A stretch of DNA of 64,000 nucleotides from Sterolibacterium sp964437515 (GTDB lineage: Bacteria > Pseudomonadota > Gammaproteobacteria > Burkholderiales > Rhodocyclaceae), in NCBI GenBank assembly GCA_964437515.1, contig CAYTHB010000007.1, positions 1-64,000 of the forward strand, written 5' to 3'. The notes beneath the pieces were generated by a model. It was not told the origin of the DNA. It did no database searches and saw nothing but the letters and a program-made list of their open reading frames with translations. Below are positions 43,306 to 51,809 of the stretch, one piece after another (positions within the stretch are counted from its first letter, which is position 1; the number at the start of each line of letters is the position of its first letter). The translations under genes and the position numbers were made by a program.

Positions 43306-43560
43306 ATGTACCAGATTGAATACAGCAAGCAATCCATTCGCGCACTCCGGCGTATGCCGGCAAATGTGGCGATGCTGATCCGCAGTAAGATCGAGGCGGT
43401 GGCGCAAGACCCGTTGGGTGCTCAGGGTGTTAAAAAGCTGGTCGGCCGGGACGAATACCGGCTGCGGGTAGGCGACTGGCGGGTGCTGTATTTTCTGGAC
43501 GGCCAGCGGCTGCGGGTGCTGGTCACAGAAATCGGGCCACGAGGAGGTGTCTATCAATGA
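43306..43560 (+). CDS. RelE-family toxin of a toxin-first operon
   Basis: An 84-residue RelE-superfamily toxin: MYQIEYSKQSIRALRRMPAN, then GVKKLVGRDEYRLRVGDWRV and LVTEIGPRGGVY. The RLRVGDWRVLY strand is diagnostic. It precedes its antitoxin by a 4-bp overlap, the order seen in HigBA-type operons. No Shine-Dalgarno sequence is present in front of the ATG. Confidence 0.9.
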   Translation: MYQIEYSKQSIRALRRMPANVAMLIRSKIEAVAQDPLGAQGVKKLVGRDEYRLRVGDWRVLYFLDGQRLRVLVTEIGPRGGVYQ

Positions 43561-43928
43561 ATATCCAAACTATCGATCGCGACGGAAAACCGGAATATGT
43601 GGTGCTGCCGTGGGCGGATTATCAGGCGCTGCTTGAGGCGGCGGAAGATGCCATTGACGGCGCATTACTCGATGCCTTCAGAAAAAAACTGGCTGCCGGC
43701 GAGGATGAAACGGTTCCCGCCGCTGTAGTCGATGCGTTGTTGGCCGGCGTTAGTCCGGTGAGGGTGTGGCGGGAATATCGCGGGCTGACGCAGGACGCAT
43801 TGGCCGCCCAGGTCGGCATCAGTAAGGCTTATCTGTGCCAGATCGAGACGGGCAGACGTGAGGGAGCCATCAAAACCTTGCGCGCTCTTGCTGCAGTACT
43901 TGGTGTCACTGTTGATGACCTGGAATGA
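43557..43928 (+). CDS. XRE-family antitoxin with N-terminal toxin-binding region
   Basis: A 123-residue antitoxin. The N-terminus MNIQTIDRDGKPEYVVLPWA with DYQALLEAAEDAIDG resembles the Phd-like toxin-binding segment of some RelE partners. The C-terminal half is a Cro/C1 helix-turn-helix (LTQDALAAQVGISKAYLCQI, residues about 78-97). It probably represses the operon through the palindrome upstream of the toxin gene. Confidence 0.9.
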   Translation: MNIQTIDRDGKPEYVVLPWADYQALLEAAEDAIDGALLDAFRKKLAAGEDETVPAAVVDALLAGVSPVRVWREYRGLTQDALAAQVGISKAYLCQIETGRREGAIKTLRALAAVLGVTVDDLE

Positions 43929-43967
43929 AGTTCCCGCACCAACCTATTCACCCGGAAATTAAGGGTT

Positions 43968-44034
43968 GTGCCGTCATTCTGCGCATCGTCGCAGAATCCA
44001 CAGACCCTGTGCGATGCCACGGTCACACATCGCT
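43968..44034. repeat. Palindromic dispersed repeat R3, copy 2
   Basis: GCCGTCATTCTGCGCATCGT, then CGCAGAATCCACAGACCCTG, matching copy 1 at 20497 over its left half. The right arm is shortened. It lies between the TA pair and the 3' end of mnmC. Confidence 0.8.
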
Positions 44035-46023
44035 TCATCGAGTGTGGCTGTTCGGTTGCTTGCCTCGCCCTTGACGCAGCATGAAGCGTGCAGGATCGAC
44101 GGCCGCTGCAAGGTCGGCCTCCAAGGGCAAGGGTTCGCCTTCCATCTGACTTGCGAGGAGTTCTGCGGCTAGCGCAGACCAGACCAGGCCGCGTGCGCCG
44201 AAGCCGAGCAGGCCGTAGAGCCCGGTTTGGCGCGGGATTTCATCCAGTGTGGAAAATGACATTGCGTCGTTGCTAATGGGTAATGCGCCGACCAGCGGCA
44301 ATCGATCCTGAGTCATCGAGCGCACTGCTGCGCGACCCGAGCGGTTTTGATTCTCGATGGCAGGCAGTTGTGCCAAAACACCGGGCAGACTGAATTCGAG
44401 GCGTGCGAGATTGTCCTGGTGGTCGGCGGCGCGAAGTTCCGTACTGTCATCGTCGGCAATGAAGCTGGCACCGGCACTGCGGATGCCGTCGATGACGGGG
44501 GTGACATAACCCAGACGACAGACGACGACATCCGGAGCAGACAGGTCATTTTCTGCAAGATGGGTGACCTGGCCACGGGCAGGGCGTAGCGGTAGGCTCA
44601 GGCGAGCAGAGGGTTCAGCCGATTCAAGCAGGGTGCGTGCGTTTTGGGCATTGGCAAAAATCAAATAAGGTGCGTGCGCAATGCAGTGTTCCTGTTCGTC
44701 GTAAACATGCCACTGTCCTTCGTGGTAGTGATGGCGTGCCACACGTTTGCCAAAATGTGTGATGAGGTTCTGACCGCAGCTTTCCAGATTAGCGTGACAC
44801 AGGCTTGCAGGCTGCACCCAGCCCCCGCCGGGAAACCACCAGCCACCGTGGGTTACCGGCCAGCGGGCAATCTCCCGTGCCGCATCGCGTTCGATGAAGC
44901 GCAGGAAATCGGCCGGTGGTTGCATGAGTGCAATCAGCTCACGTTGTGCTACTTCGTGTTGTGGATCGCGTGCCAGATGGAGCACACCACAATCTTGCCA
45001 ACGCGGTGTGTAGCCGCGTTCGGCAAGGTGATGCAAATGGCGACGTAGATGCAGAAAGCCGCTGCGGGTGAGGCGTGCCAGCAAATTGTCGCCGTGACTG
45101 GGCAAGGGACGCAGGATGCCGGCATGGTTGCCCGATGCGCCTTGCGCGGGGGTGTCTGTCGCCTCGATCAGGCTGATGCGCCAGCCACGCCGGGCGAGGC
45201 TCTCGGCTATTGCGCAGCCGGCTAAGCCTGCGCCGACGATGATGGCATGACGTTCGGGTGGCGAGGGCAGGGCATGGCGACGTTCTACACGAAACAGCCC
45301 GCGAGTCATCTCACGCTTACCTGTAAACCCCGGGGCTTTTTCAAGAATGAAACCGGCGGCAGAGAGTTCTCTGCGGATCTGCCCAGCGACCGTCCAGGTA
45401 GCCAGCGTCGCCCCGGTGACGGCAAGACGTGCCAGGCTGGAGGTGATGCGCTGCCCCCACATTTCGGGATTCTTGGCGGGGGCGAAGCCGTCGAGATAAA
45501 AGGCATCGACGCGGGCGCGCAGTTTGGGCAGCAGCTCGGTGGCATCACCCAAAAACAGGGTCAGGATGACCCGGTCATCGTCGAAACTCAGGCGATGCGC
45601 GCCGGGAGTGAGGCTCGGCCATTGCGCTTGCAAGGCGGTTGCATAGGGCGCGAGTTCCGGCCAGCGGGTGTGGATTTGCGCGAGATCGACGGCACTGAAC
45701 GGGTGTTTTTCAAAGGAAACAAAATGCAGTTGCTTGCAACGCTGAGGGTCATCGCGCCAGGCTTGCCATGTCGCCAGAAAATTTAGCCCCAGCCCAAAGC
45801 CGGTTTCGACGATGACGAAGCGTTCGCGCTGCTGCCAGCGTGCTGCGGTTTTGTGATCGCCAAGCAAGCCGTTGCCCGCGAGAAAGACATGCCGCGCCTG
45901 CTCCAGACCGCCCGCAGTGGAGTGATAAATGTCGTCGTAGGCGGCGGAGTAGGGCGTGCCATCCGCCGCCCGGTCGAGACGGGCGGGTGTGAGGGCGGAG
46001 CCGATGCGCGGATTCTCTTGCAA
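44035..46023 (-). CDS. mnmC: Bifunctional tRNA mnm5s2U34 enzyme MnmC
   Basis: A 662-residue fusion. The N-terminal methyltransferase (VIVETGFGLGLNFLATWQAW, DAFYLDGFAPAKNPEMW) performs the last SAM-dependent step. The C-terminal FAD oxidoreductase (AIIVGAGLAGCAIAESLARR, GNHAGILRPLP, and a terminal LLGFGARGLVWSALAAELLA) removes the carboxymethyl group from cmnm5U34. Length and both domains match complete MnmC. It starts 14 bp after the lysS stop codon, so both genes probably share a transcript and both serve tRNA function. Confidence 0.95.
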   Translation of the reverse strand: MQENPRIGSALTPARLDRAADGTPYSAAYDDIYHSTAGGLEQARHVFLAGNGLLGDHKTAARWQQRERFVIVETGFGLGLNFLATWQAWRDDPQRCKQLHFVSFEKHPFSAVDLAQIHTRWPELAPYATALQAQWPSLTPGAHRLSFDDDRVILTLFLGDATELLPKLRARVDAFYLDGFAPAKNPEMWGQRITSSLARLAVTGATLATWTVAGQIRRELSAAGFILEKAPGFTGKREMTRGLFRVERRHALPSPPERHAIIVGAGLAGCAIAESLARRGWRISLIEATDTPAQGASGNHAGILRPLPSHGDNLLARLTRSGFLHLRRHLHHLAERGYTPRWQDCGVLHLARDPQHEVAQRELIALMQPPADFLRFIERDAAREIARWPVTHGGWWFPGGGWVQPASLCHANLESCGQNLITHFGKRVARHHYHEGQWHVYDEQEHCIAHAPYLIFANAQNARTLLESAEPSARLSLPLRPARGQVTHLAENDLSAPDVVVCRLGYVTPVIDGIRSAGASFIADDDSTELRAADHQDNLARLEFSLPGVLAQLPAIENQNRSGRAAVRSMTQDRLPLVGALPISNDAMSFSTLDEIPRQTGLYGLLGFGARGLVWSALAAELLASQMEGEPLPLEADLAAAVDPARFMLRQGRGKQPNSHTR

Positions 46024-46037
46024 TCGAGCGTTGGAGA

Positions 46038-47567
46038 CTATTCAGGCCGCATCTGCGGGAACAGGATCACGTCGCGGATGTTGGGGCTGTCGGTGAGCAG
46101 CATGACCAGACGGTCGATGCCGATGCCGCAGCCGCCGGTGGGCGGTAGACCGTATTCCAGTGCGCGGACGAAGTCGGCATCGTAGTACATGGCTTCTTCA
46201 TCGCCAGCATCCTTGGCCTTGGCTTGCTCCATGAAGCGCGCGGCCTGGTCTTCGGCATCGTTCAGCTCGGAGAAGCCGTTGGCGATTTCGCGGCCGACGA
46301 TGAACAGCTCGAAGCGTTCGGTGATTTCCGGGTTGGCATCGTTGCGCCGCGCCAAGGGCGAGACTTCGGCGGGGTAGTCGATGATGAAGGTCGGTTCCCA
46401 CAATTCGGCTTCGGCGCAGGCTTCGAAGAGTTGCAGTTGCAGTGCGCCCAGCCCACCGGCTTTGACCGGCTCGCCAAAATCCTTGATCTTCTGCTTGATC
46501 CAATCAGCATCGTTGAGCTGCTCAACCGTGAAGCCGGGATGATGTTTGCGGATGGCATCAGTGATGGTCAGACGGGCAAACGGCTTGGAGAGATCCAGTT
46601 CGCGTCCCTGATACTGGAAAACTTCTGTACCCAGCGCTTCGCGTGCCGAGTGGCGCAGCAGACCTTCGGTGAAATCCATCAGCAGGGTGTAGTCGGCATA
46701 CGCCTCGTAGAACTCCATCATGGTGAATTCGGGATTGTGGCGCGGCGAGATGCCTTCGTTGCGGAAGTTGCGATTAACCTCGAAGACCTTTTCAAAACCG
46801 CCGACCACCAGCCGCTTGAGGTACAGCTCCGGCGCGATGCGCAAGAACAGCTCCATATCGAGCGCGTTGTGATGGGTCTTGAACGGCTTGGCAGCCGCGC
46901 CGCCGGGAATGGGATGCATCATCGGCGTTTCGACTTCGAGGAAGCCGTGATTCACCATGTAATTGCGAATCGACTGGATCATGCGGCTGCGCGCCACGAA
47001 GGTGAAGCGCGTCTGCTCGTTGGTCATCAGGTCGAGATAACGCGCGCGATATTTCTGCTCGACATCGGTCAGGCCGTGGAATTTTTCCGGCAGCGGGCGC
47101 AGTGATTTGGTGAGCAGGCGTATCTCGTGCGCTTCGATGGTCAGTTCGTTGGTTTTGGTGCGGAACAGCGTGCCAGTCACGCCGATGATGTCGCCGTTGT
47201 CCCAGCGTTTGAAGTCGGCATGCGCCGCTTCGCCGGTCTTGTCGTTGCTGATGAACACCTGAATCCGGCCGGAAAGATCCTGGATCGTGGCGAAGCTGGC
47301 CTTGCCCATCACCCGCTTCAACATGATGCGACCGGCGACCTTGACCTGCACGGGCAGGGCTTCCAATTCCTCGCGCGACTTTTCACCATAGACTTCATCA
47401 ATCCGTTCCGCCGTGTTTTCGCGGCGGAAATCATTGGGGAAGGCTTTGCCCGTGGCGCGCCATTCGGCGAGCTTGGCGCGGCGTTCGGCAATGATGTGGT
47501 TTTCGTCTTGAGCAGTCGCTGGGGCGTTGGCGTTGGCAGCGTTGGAATGGATATTAGAATCAGTCAT
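46038..47567 (-). CDS. lysS: Lysyl-tRNA synthetase, class II
   Basis: A 509-residue class IIb aminoacyl-tRNA synthetase. The N-terminal OB-fold anticodon domain has VAGRIMLKRVMGKASFATIQ. Class II motif 2 is in RNFRNEGISPRHNPEFTMME, and motif 3 in LPPTGGCGIGIDRLVMLL. MTDSNIHSN at 47567 is used as start, since the six extra upstream codons are not conserved in style. The N-terminal Asn/Ala-rich stretch is a usual variable extension. It is probably cotranscribed with mnmC. Confidence 0.96.
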   Translation of the reverse strand: MTDSNIHSNAANANAPATAQDENHIIAERRAKLAEWRATGKAFPNDFRRENTAERIDEVYGEKSREELEALPVQVKVAGRIMLKRVMGKASFATIQDLSGRIQVFISNDKTGEAAHADFKRWDNGDIIGVTGTLFRTKTNELTIEAHEIRLLTKSLRPLPEKFHGLTDVEQKYRARYLDLMTNEQTRFTFVARSRMIQSIRNYMVNHGFLEVETPMMHPIPGGAAAKPFKTHHNALDMELFLRIAPELYLKRLVVGGFEKVFEVNRNFRNEGISPRHNPEFTMMEFYEAYADYTLLMDFTEGLLRHSAREALGTEVFQYQGRELDLSKPFARLTITDAIRKHHPGFTVEQLNDADWIKQKIKDFGEPVKAGGLGALQLQLFEACAEAELWEPTFIIDYPAEVSPLARRNDANPEITERFELFIVGREIANGFSELNDAEDQAARFMEQAKAKDAGDEEAMYYDADFVRALEYGLPPTGGCGIGIDRLVMLLTDSPNIRDVILFPQMRPE

Positions 47568-47704
47568 GGCAGCAAATCGGTGCAAGGCTAATAAACCGCG
47601 TATTTTCGCCTATCCGGCGGATTTTGAACAGAATATAATTGCCGAATGGCGCGCTGAATGTTGTTAATCATGATGCCGACGCGATGTGCAGGCAAACTCG
47701 GCTC

Positions 47705-48061
47705 TTACTCATCTTCATCCTCATCCACCCAATCCTCTCCATAGATCAACTTGTTGAGTAAAGATTTTGTATCGACTTCGGCACTGATCTGCGCCCATCT
47801 TTCCTTGTCGGCGACAGTTTCAAGAATCAGTTCATCCGTACCCAGTTGATCGACCACCCCCCAGAACGTCGTTCCTGTGCCCCTGAAAAAACTACGGAAC
47901 CACGGAAACACAGGTTGCGGCCACCAAGTGGAGCACTGGAAATCAAGGCTGCAGATAAACAGCGTGTAACGCTCGGCAAACTTTCTCGGTGCCAGGGTTG
48001 TCGCACCGCAGCCACGACAAGTGATTACGATCATTTCGGCTTCTTGAATTGTCAGCGTCAT
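47705..48061 (-). CDS. Hypothetical protein with CxxC start and acidic tail
   Basis: A 118-residue protein, family not recognised. It may start at 48061 or at an internal ATG (48034, MIVITCRGCGATTLAPRKFA). One CxxC pair near the N-terminus suggests a metal or redox site, though a second pair is missing. The middle is rich in Phe and Trp, and the end is strongly acidic (EDWVDEDEDE). It lies between lysS and a decayed gene on the same strand. Whether it is functional is unclear. Confidence 0.5.
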   Translation of the reverse strand: MTLTIQEAEMIVITCRGCGATTLAPRKFAERYTLFICSLDFQCSTWWPQPVFPWFRSFFRGTGTTFWGVVDQLGTDELILETVADKERWAQISAEVDTKSLLNKLIYGEDWVDEDEDE

Positions 48062-48180
48062 AGTAGAGACTCTTTCATCAAGACCATAGGCTCAAGCAGC
48101 AAGCTGTACTGCCCAGATACTGGCCTCAATATGATTGTGTGGCAAAAAATTCGCCTTTTGCTCCGCGCTGATACTGACCG

Positions 48181-48843
48181 TCAGATCACGACCCAAGCTG
48201 GCCAACACACACACTCCGTTGCCTGCCTCAATTCCTGTACCACCAAGGTTTCTCCTGGCCGCCCGCGCAGGACGATACCCACACTCAGCAGTTTTTCCGG
48301 TTGGCTGAGTATCTGCTGCATCAGTGGATGCGCCAATGCCGCACGAGTCGCCTGTTGCGCGCGTTCAGTACCGCTGGCGGATGCCTAGCCGACGGCCGCC
48401 AAACGCTGGCTCCCGGGGTTGTCGCGCATCGCCAGAAAATCAATGAAATGACCATTGCTATCCTTTGCCCCCACCAATATCGGTAACTGATGCACCGCAT
48501 GCAGCAAGGCGCGTTGCAGGGTATCTTGCGCCGCCATGAAACCCTCCGGCCAACGCCCGGACGGTGACAGAGCATTGAGATCGAGCACCAGAACCTGCCC
48601 GCCCGCTTGCATCAATTCATTGAGCGTCTCCTGCGCGGCTTGCTCGCACTCCGGTGTGGCGCGCATCGGCAAGACCGCCAACGTCAGGGTCGGCATATTG
48701 TGTTGTCTGGCCAAGGCATGCACAGCCCGCGCTGCGCCTTGGCCGATGGCTTTGCCCATATCCGCAATCACAACGACAAACGGACTCCCTTTAATAAAGC
48801 AACTGGTCTTGGGGCGAATAGTGACGGCAGAAATCCTGGACAA
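48181..48843 (-). pseudogene. FtsZ-like gene remnant with in-frame TAG
   Basis: The minus-strand frame encodes a 5'-truncated FtsZ/tubulin-like protein. FVVVIADMGKAIGQGAARAV aligns by eye with the FtsZ T4 region (VFVTAGMGGGTGTGAAP). The following PTLTLAVLPMRATPECEQAA and LNELMQAGGQVLVLDLNALS fit the FtsZ strand-helix order. A TAG at 48385-48387 interrupts the frame after RLAAVG. The same frame then continues as ASGTERAQQATRAALAHPLM, which matches the FtsZ GxASGExRAxxAAxxAxxxPLL segment, to a TGA at 48181. The first GTPase motifs are missing and GGGTGTG is degraded, so it is very likely inactive. Similarity starts near 48789; the codons from there to 48843 belong to the junction with the WYL remnant. 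Confidence 0.72.
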
Positions 48844-49177
48844 GCCCGTACGCCAAAAGCCTGCGTTTGATCTTGATGCCTATATTGCCAGCGGTGCATT
48901 TGGCATTTCTGTGGAAGCAGGCCAGTCGATTCATCTGGTCGTCGATTTTGCACGGGAAGCAGCACACACATTTCTGGAGCGACCACTGGCGGCGAATCAA
49001 TCGGTTGAAGAAATAGGAAAAAATACCGTGCGGCTGACCGCCGATGTGCCGGATACGCTAGAACTCCGTCGCTGGCTGCTCGGATTTGCTGAATTGGCCG
49101 TTGTGCAGCAACCGGCTGCGTTGCGCGAAGAAATGTGCAAAAAAATAGCGCGCATGCAACAGGCTTATGCGGGGTGA
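48809..49177 (+). pseudogene. C-terminal fragment of a WYL-domain regulator
   Basis: About 122 codons matching the end of WYL-domain transcription regulators: LGRIVTAEILDKPVRQKPAF, DLDAYIASGAFGI, FLERPLAANQSVEEIGKNTV, RLTADVPDTLELRRWLLGFA and a final PAALREEMCKKI. The N-terminal helix-turn-helix and most of the WYL core are absent. Upstream codons in the same frame are antisense to the FtsZ-like remnant. The fragment therefore begins at a recombination junction near 48800. Confidence 0.75.
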
Positions 49178-49330
49178 AATGGGCTTGCGTATTTCGATTC
49201 ACCGTCGCGGCGATATTTCAGTGAGCGGCAACAGGGCGTAGCAGAAAAGAACCTTGCAATTATCTATTGTTTGCCTAGAATAACAATAGTTATCCGCACT
49301 GCGGATTTATAGAAAAAACAAGGGGGCTGC

Positions 49331-49771
49331 ATGATAGAAACCATCGACCACGGAGTCTTGTCCCAGCTGGTTGAGGCTGGCGCGGTCAGTGGTGTCCAGA
49401 TCGTCGGCCAAAGCGGCGGCTGGTCTGTACTCGTCAAGTACGGCAAAATTGAACGGCCGCTGGCCGCTCAGCGCAGTCGGCAAGTACGGCTGTTCCGGAA
49501 ATTCGAAACCCTGGTTTCCTATCTCAAAGGGATGGGCATTGCGCGTTTCGATGTGGATGCAGCGAGCTACGACCCTGACACCGCCAATATGCCTCGCAGA
49601 CCCGACCGAGCCGAGGCGTTGAAGCGTACCCACGAAGCCGCCGCTTATGACGCATGGTTCCGTGCGGAAGTGCAAGCCAGCATTGACGATCCGCGCCCAA
49701 GCGTATCCGATGACGAAGCCCGCGCGCAGTTCAAAGTCCGTAAGGCCGCATTGCGGCGTGCTGCGCGGTGA
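49331..49771 (+). CDS. Antitoxin partner of a ParE-type toxin (146 residues)
   Basis: A 146-residue protein larger than most ParE antitoxins. The N-terminal domain (MIETIDHGVLSQLVEAGAVS, GGWSVLVKYGKIERPLAAQR, RLFRKFETLVSYLKGMGI) is a conserved-looking unit of unknown fold, perhaps DNA-binding. The C-terminal part (AYDAWFRAEVQASIDDPRPS, then VSDDEARAQF) is the toxin-binding segment common to ParE/RelE antitoxins. A 4-bp ATGA overlap couples it to the toxin. The family is not named here. Confidence 0.82.
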   Translation: MIETIDHGVLSQLVEAGAVSGVQIVGQSGGWSVLVKYGKIERPLAAQRSRQVRLFRKFETLVSYLKGMGIARFDVDAASYDPDTANMPRRPDRAEALKRTHEAAAYDAWFRAEVQASIDDPRPSVSDDEARAQFKVRKAALRRAAR

Positions 49772-50082
49772 CGCGACTCGTTTGGCGCCCAATGGCGCTG
49801 ACTGACCGTGAAGCCATCATGGACTTCATCGCGCAGGACAACCCTGCTGCTGCCATCGAGCTTGACGACGAATTCGAGGCCAAGGCCGAACAGGCGCGAC
49901 AGCGCCCCACACTCTACCGTACAGGCCGCGTACGAGGGACGCGAGAAATCGTAGTGCGCCCCAATTATGTTTTGGTCTACCGCATCGAGGACGGGGGCAA
50001 CACTCTGGTCGTACTGCGCGTGCTTCATGCTGCGCAGCAGTGGCCCGAATCCGTCGATAGAGACGACTCCCAGTCTATCTGA
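49768..50082 (+). CDS. ParE/RelE-family toxin
   Basis: A 104-residue toxin. MTRLVWRPMALTDREAIMDF, with IAQDNPAAAIELDDEFEAKA, is the ParE helical hairpin. GRVRGTREIVVRPNYVLVYR is the central strand pair with the conserved arginines, and LVVLRVLHAAQQWPES the last strand with the usual HAxQxWP ending. ParE toxins of this type poison DNA gyrase. It is in a two-gene operon with the antitoxin upstream. Confidence 0.92.
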   Translation: MTRLVWRPMALTDREAIMDFIAQDNPAAAIELDDEFEAKAEQARQRPTLYRTGRVRGTREIVVRPNYVLVYRIEDGGNTLVVLRVLHAAQQWPESVDRDDSQSI

Positions 50083-50098
50083 GAATACTATCAATCAC

Positions 50099-50190
50099 GA
50101 ATAATATTGACATATTCTCGAAAGAGCATATATTTTTAATATTTGCCAACAAGAATATATTGTAGATATTCACGATTAGGAATATTAGCC
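50099..50190 (+). promoter_or_regulatory. hipBA-2 promoter with repeated GAATA(T) operator sites
   Basis: A -35 TTGACA (50107-50112) and -10 TATATT (50129-50134) are spaced 16 bp. GAATA/TATTC (50099-50103 with 50113-50117) straddles the -35. GAATAT/ATATTC (50153-50158 with 50166-50171) forms a second palindrome downstream of the start. A further GAATATT lies just before the ATG at 50191. These are good candidates for HipB binding and autorepression. Confidence 0.7.
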
Positions 50191-50478
50191 ATGGCCGACA
50201 CCATTCGTACCAGCGGTCAGCTTGGCCCCATCTTGAAGCGATTGCGCAAGGCCAAGGGCTGGTCGCAGTTGGAACTTGGCAAGAAGATCGGGCTATCGCA
50301 AGAGCGCATCTCCGTGATTGAAAACCATCCGGAACGGGTTTCCATCGATCAGCTTCTCACTGTCCTGATGACTCTGGATGCCGAACTCCAGGTTGAGCAG
50401 CGATCACAAATTTCTGCGGATGCTTCTCCGCTGCTTGCATCTGCACCGCATTCAACAACGTCGCAGGACTCTTGGTGA
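50191..50478 (+). CDS. hipB: HipB-type XRE antitoxin
   Basis: A 95-residue repressor-antitoxin with a Cro/C1 helix-turn-helix, WSQLELGKKIGLSQERISVI at about residues 24-43. The C-terminal Ser/Thr-rich tail is probably disordered. The start at 50191 is chosen because the extra 16 upstream codons fall in the AT-rich operator region. The stop codon overlaps the hipA ATG by one base (TGATG). Confidence 0.9.
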   Translation: MADTIRTSGQLGPILKRLRKAKGWSQLELGKKIGLSQERISVIENHPERVSIDQLLTVLMTLDAELQVEQRSQISADASPLLASAPHSTTSQDSW

Positions 50479-51809
50479 TGGCCGGCCGCCCCTCCAGCAA
50501 GAAAACACTCGGCATCTGGATGAACGGTGAGTTGGTCGGCCATTGGACATTCAGCTCGACCTATGGTCATGCGTTTGCCTACGATTTCGCGTGGATCACT
50601 CACCCCAGAAGTCGTTCCTTATCGCTTTCTCTGCCCTTGTCTCAGGGCACAGCCCCATTCACGGGTAGCCGGGTCGAATCCTACTTCGACAATCTGCTGC
50701 CCGATAGCCTCGGCATTCGTAAACGGATTGCCACAAGATTCGGTGCCGACTCGGTTCAGGCGTTTCAACTTCTGGAGAAGATTGGTCGCGATTGCGTGGG
50801 TGCCATCCAGATCCTGCCCGCGGACAGCGCGCCCCCAGATGTGCGACGGATCGAAGCCGATCCCCTGTCCGAGCAGGACATCGAGCGCATCCTTGACGAT
50901 ACGGTGAGCAATCAGAATATCGGCATCCCGATCGAAGAGGAACTGCGCATATCCATCGCCGGCGCGCAGGAGAAGACGGCCATCCTCTGGCACGATAAGC
51001 AATGGTGCCGTCCGCATGGAACAACGCCGACCACACATATCCTGAAGCTGCCCATGGGTGAAGTGGGGGGCATGCGCGCCGACGTTTCGACTTCGGTGGA
51101 GAACGAGTGGCTGTGCGCCCAGTTGGTGCACGCCTATGGGCTTCCTGTGGCCGAGTGCGCGATGGCGACATTTGGCCGCCACAAGGCCTTGGTGGTCACG
51201 CGTTTCGACCGCATGCTCGCTGACGGATGGTGGGCACGTTTGCCCCAAGAGGATTTTTGCCAGGTCAAAGGAAAGCCACCCAATCTCAAGTATGAAGCAC
51301 ACGGTGGCCCCGGCATGGCATCTATCCTCGATACCTTGCGTGGTAGCGATCATGCCGAGCTTGATCGACGAAACTTCCTGAAAGCACAGCTCATCTTCTG
51401 GTTGCTTGCAGCCCCAGACGGTCATGCCAAAAATTTCAGCATCTTCATGGGTGCTGGCGATCATTTCCGGGCAACACCGCTCTACGACGTCATGTCGGCA
51501 TGGCCAGTCATTGGCGATGGCGAACGCGAGTTTCAATGGCAGAAGGTCAAGCTGGCGATGGCACTCAGAACCCGGAACGCCCATTACCGGATGCATGAAA
51601 TCCAGCGGCGGCACTGGAATGAAGTCGCCAAAGCGAACGCTCTTGGCAGTGATTTCGAAGATGTCATTGAAGACCTCATTGCCCTGACGCCGGCGGTCAT
51701 CGAGTCAGTGGCTTCACGACTGCCTGCCGACTTCCCGACCAAAGTCTCCGAACCCATCTTCAATGGCCTGCGCGCGCAAATTGAACGATTGGTTGCGGCA
51801 CAGCGGTAA
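50478..51809 (+). CDS. hipA: HipA kinase toxin, E. coli-like type
   Basis: A 443-residue kinase whose motifs follow E. coli HipA closely. They include the N-terminal LGIWMNGELVGHW, the regulatory-serine loop ISIAGAQEKTAIL, PHGTTPTTHILKLPMG, the catalytic DGHAKNFSIFMGAG and the metal-binding PLYDVMSAWPV. It should phosphorylate a tRNA synthetase (GltX in E. coli) and induce dormancy. It differs clearly from the shorter HipA at 20976-22211, so the two modules probably have separate origins and partners. Confidence 0.93.
   Translation: MAGRPSSKKTLGIWMNGELVGHWTFSSTYGHAFAYDFAWITHPRSRSLSLSLPLSQGTAPFTGSRVESYFDNLLPDSLGIRKRIATRFGADSVQAFQLLEKIGRDCVGAIQILPADSAPPDVRRIEADPLSEQDIERILDDTVSNQNIGIPIEEELRISIAGAQEKTAILWHDKQWCRPHGTTPTTHILKLPMGEVGGMRADVSTSVENEWLCAQLVHAYGLPVAECAMATFGRHKALVVTRFDRMLADGWWARLPQEDFCQVKGKPPNLKYEAHGGPGMASILDTLRGSDHAELDRRNFLKAQLIFWLLAAPDGHAKNFSIFMGAGDHFRATPLYDVMSAWPVIGDGEREFQWQKVKLAMALRTRNAHYRMHEIQRRHWNEVAKANALGSDFEDVIEDLIALTPAVIESVASRLPADFPTKVSEPIFNGLRAQIERLVAAQR

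Noticed and set aside
48536..48808. The N-terminal 90 codons of a plus-strand frame continuous with the WYL fragment.
   Set aside because: This part is antisense to the FtsZ-like remnant and has a Cys/Ser/Arg-rich composition typical of a shadow frame. Only the part from about 48809 resembles a protein family.
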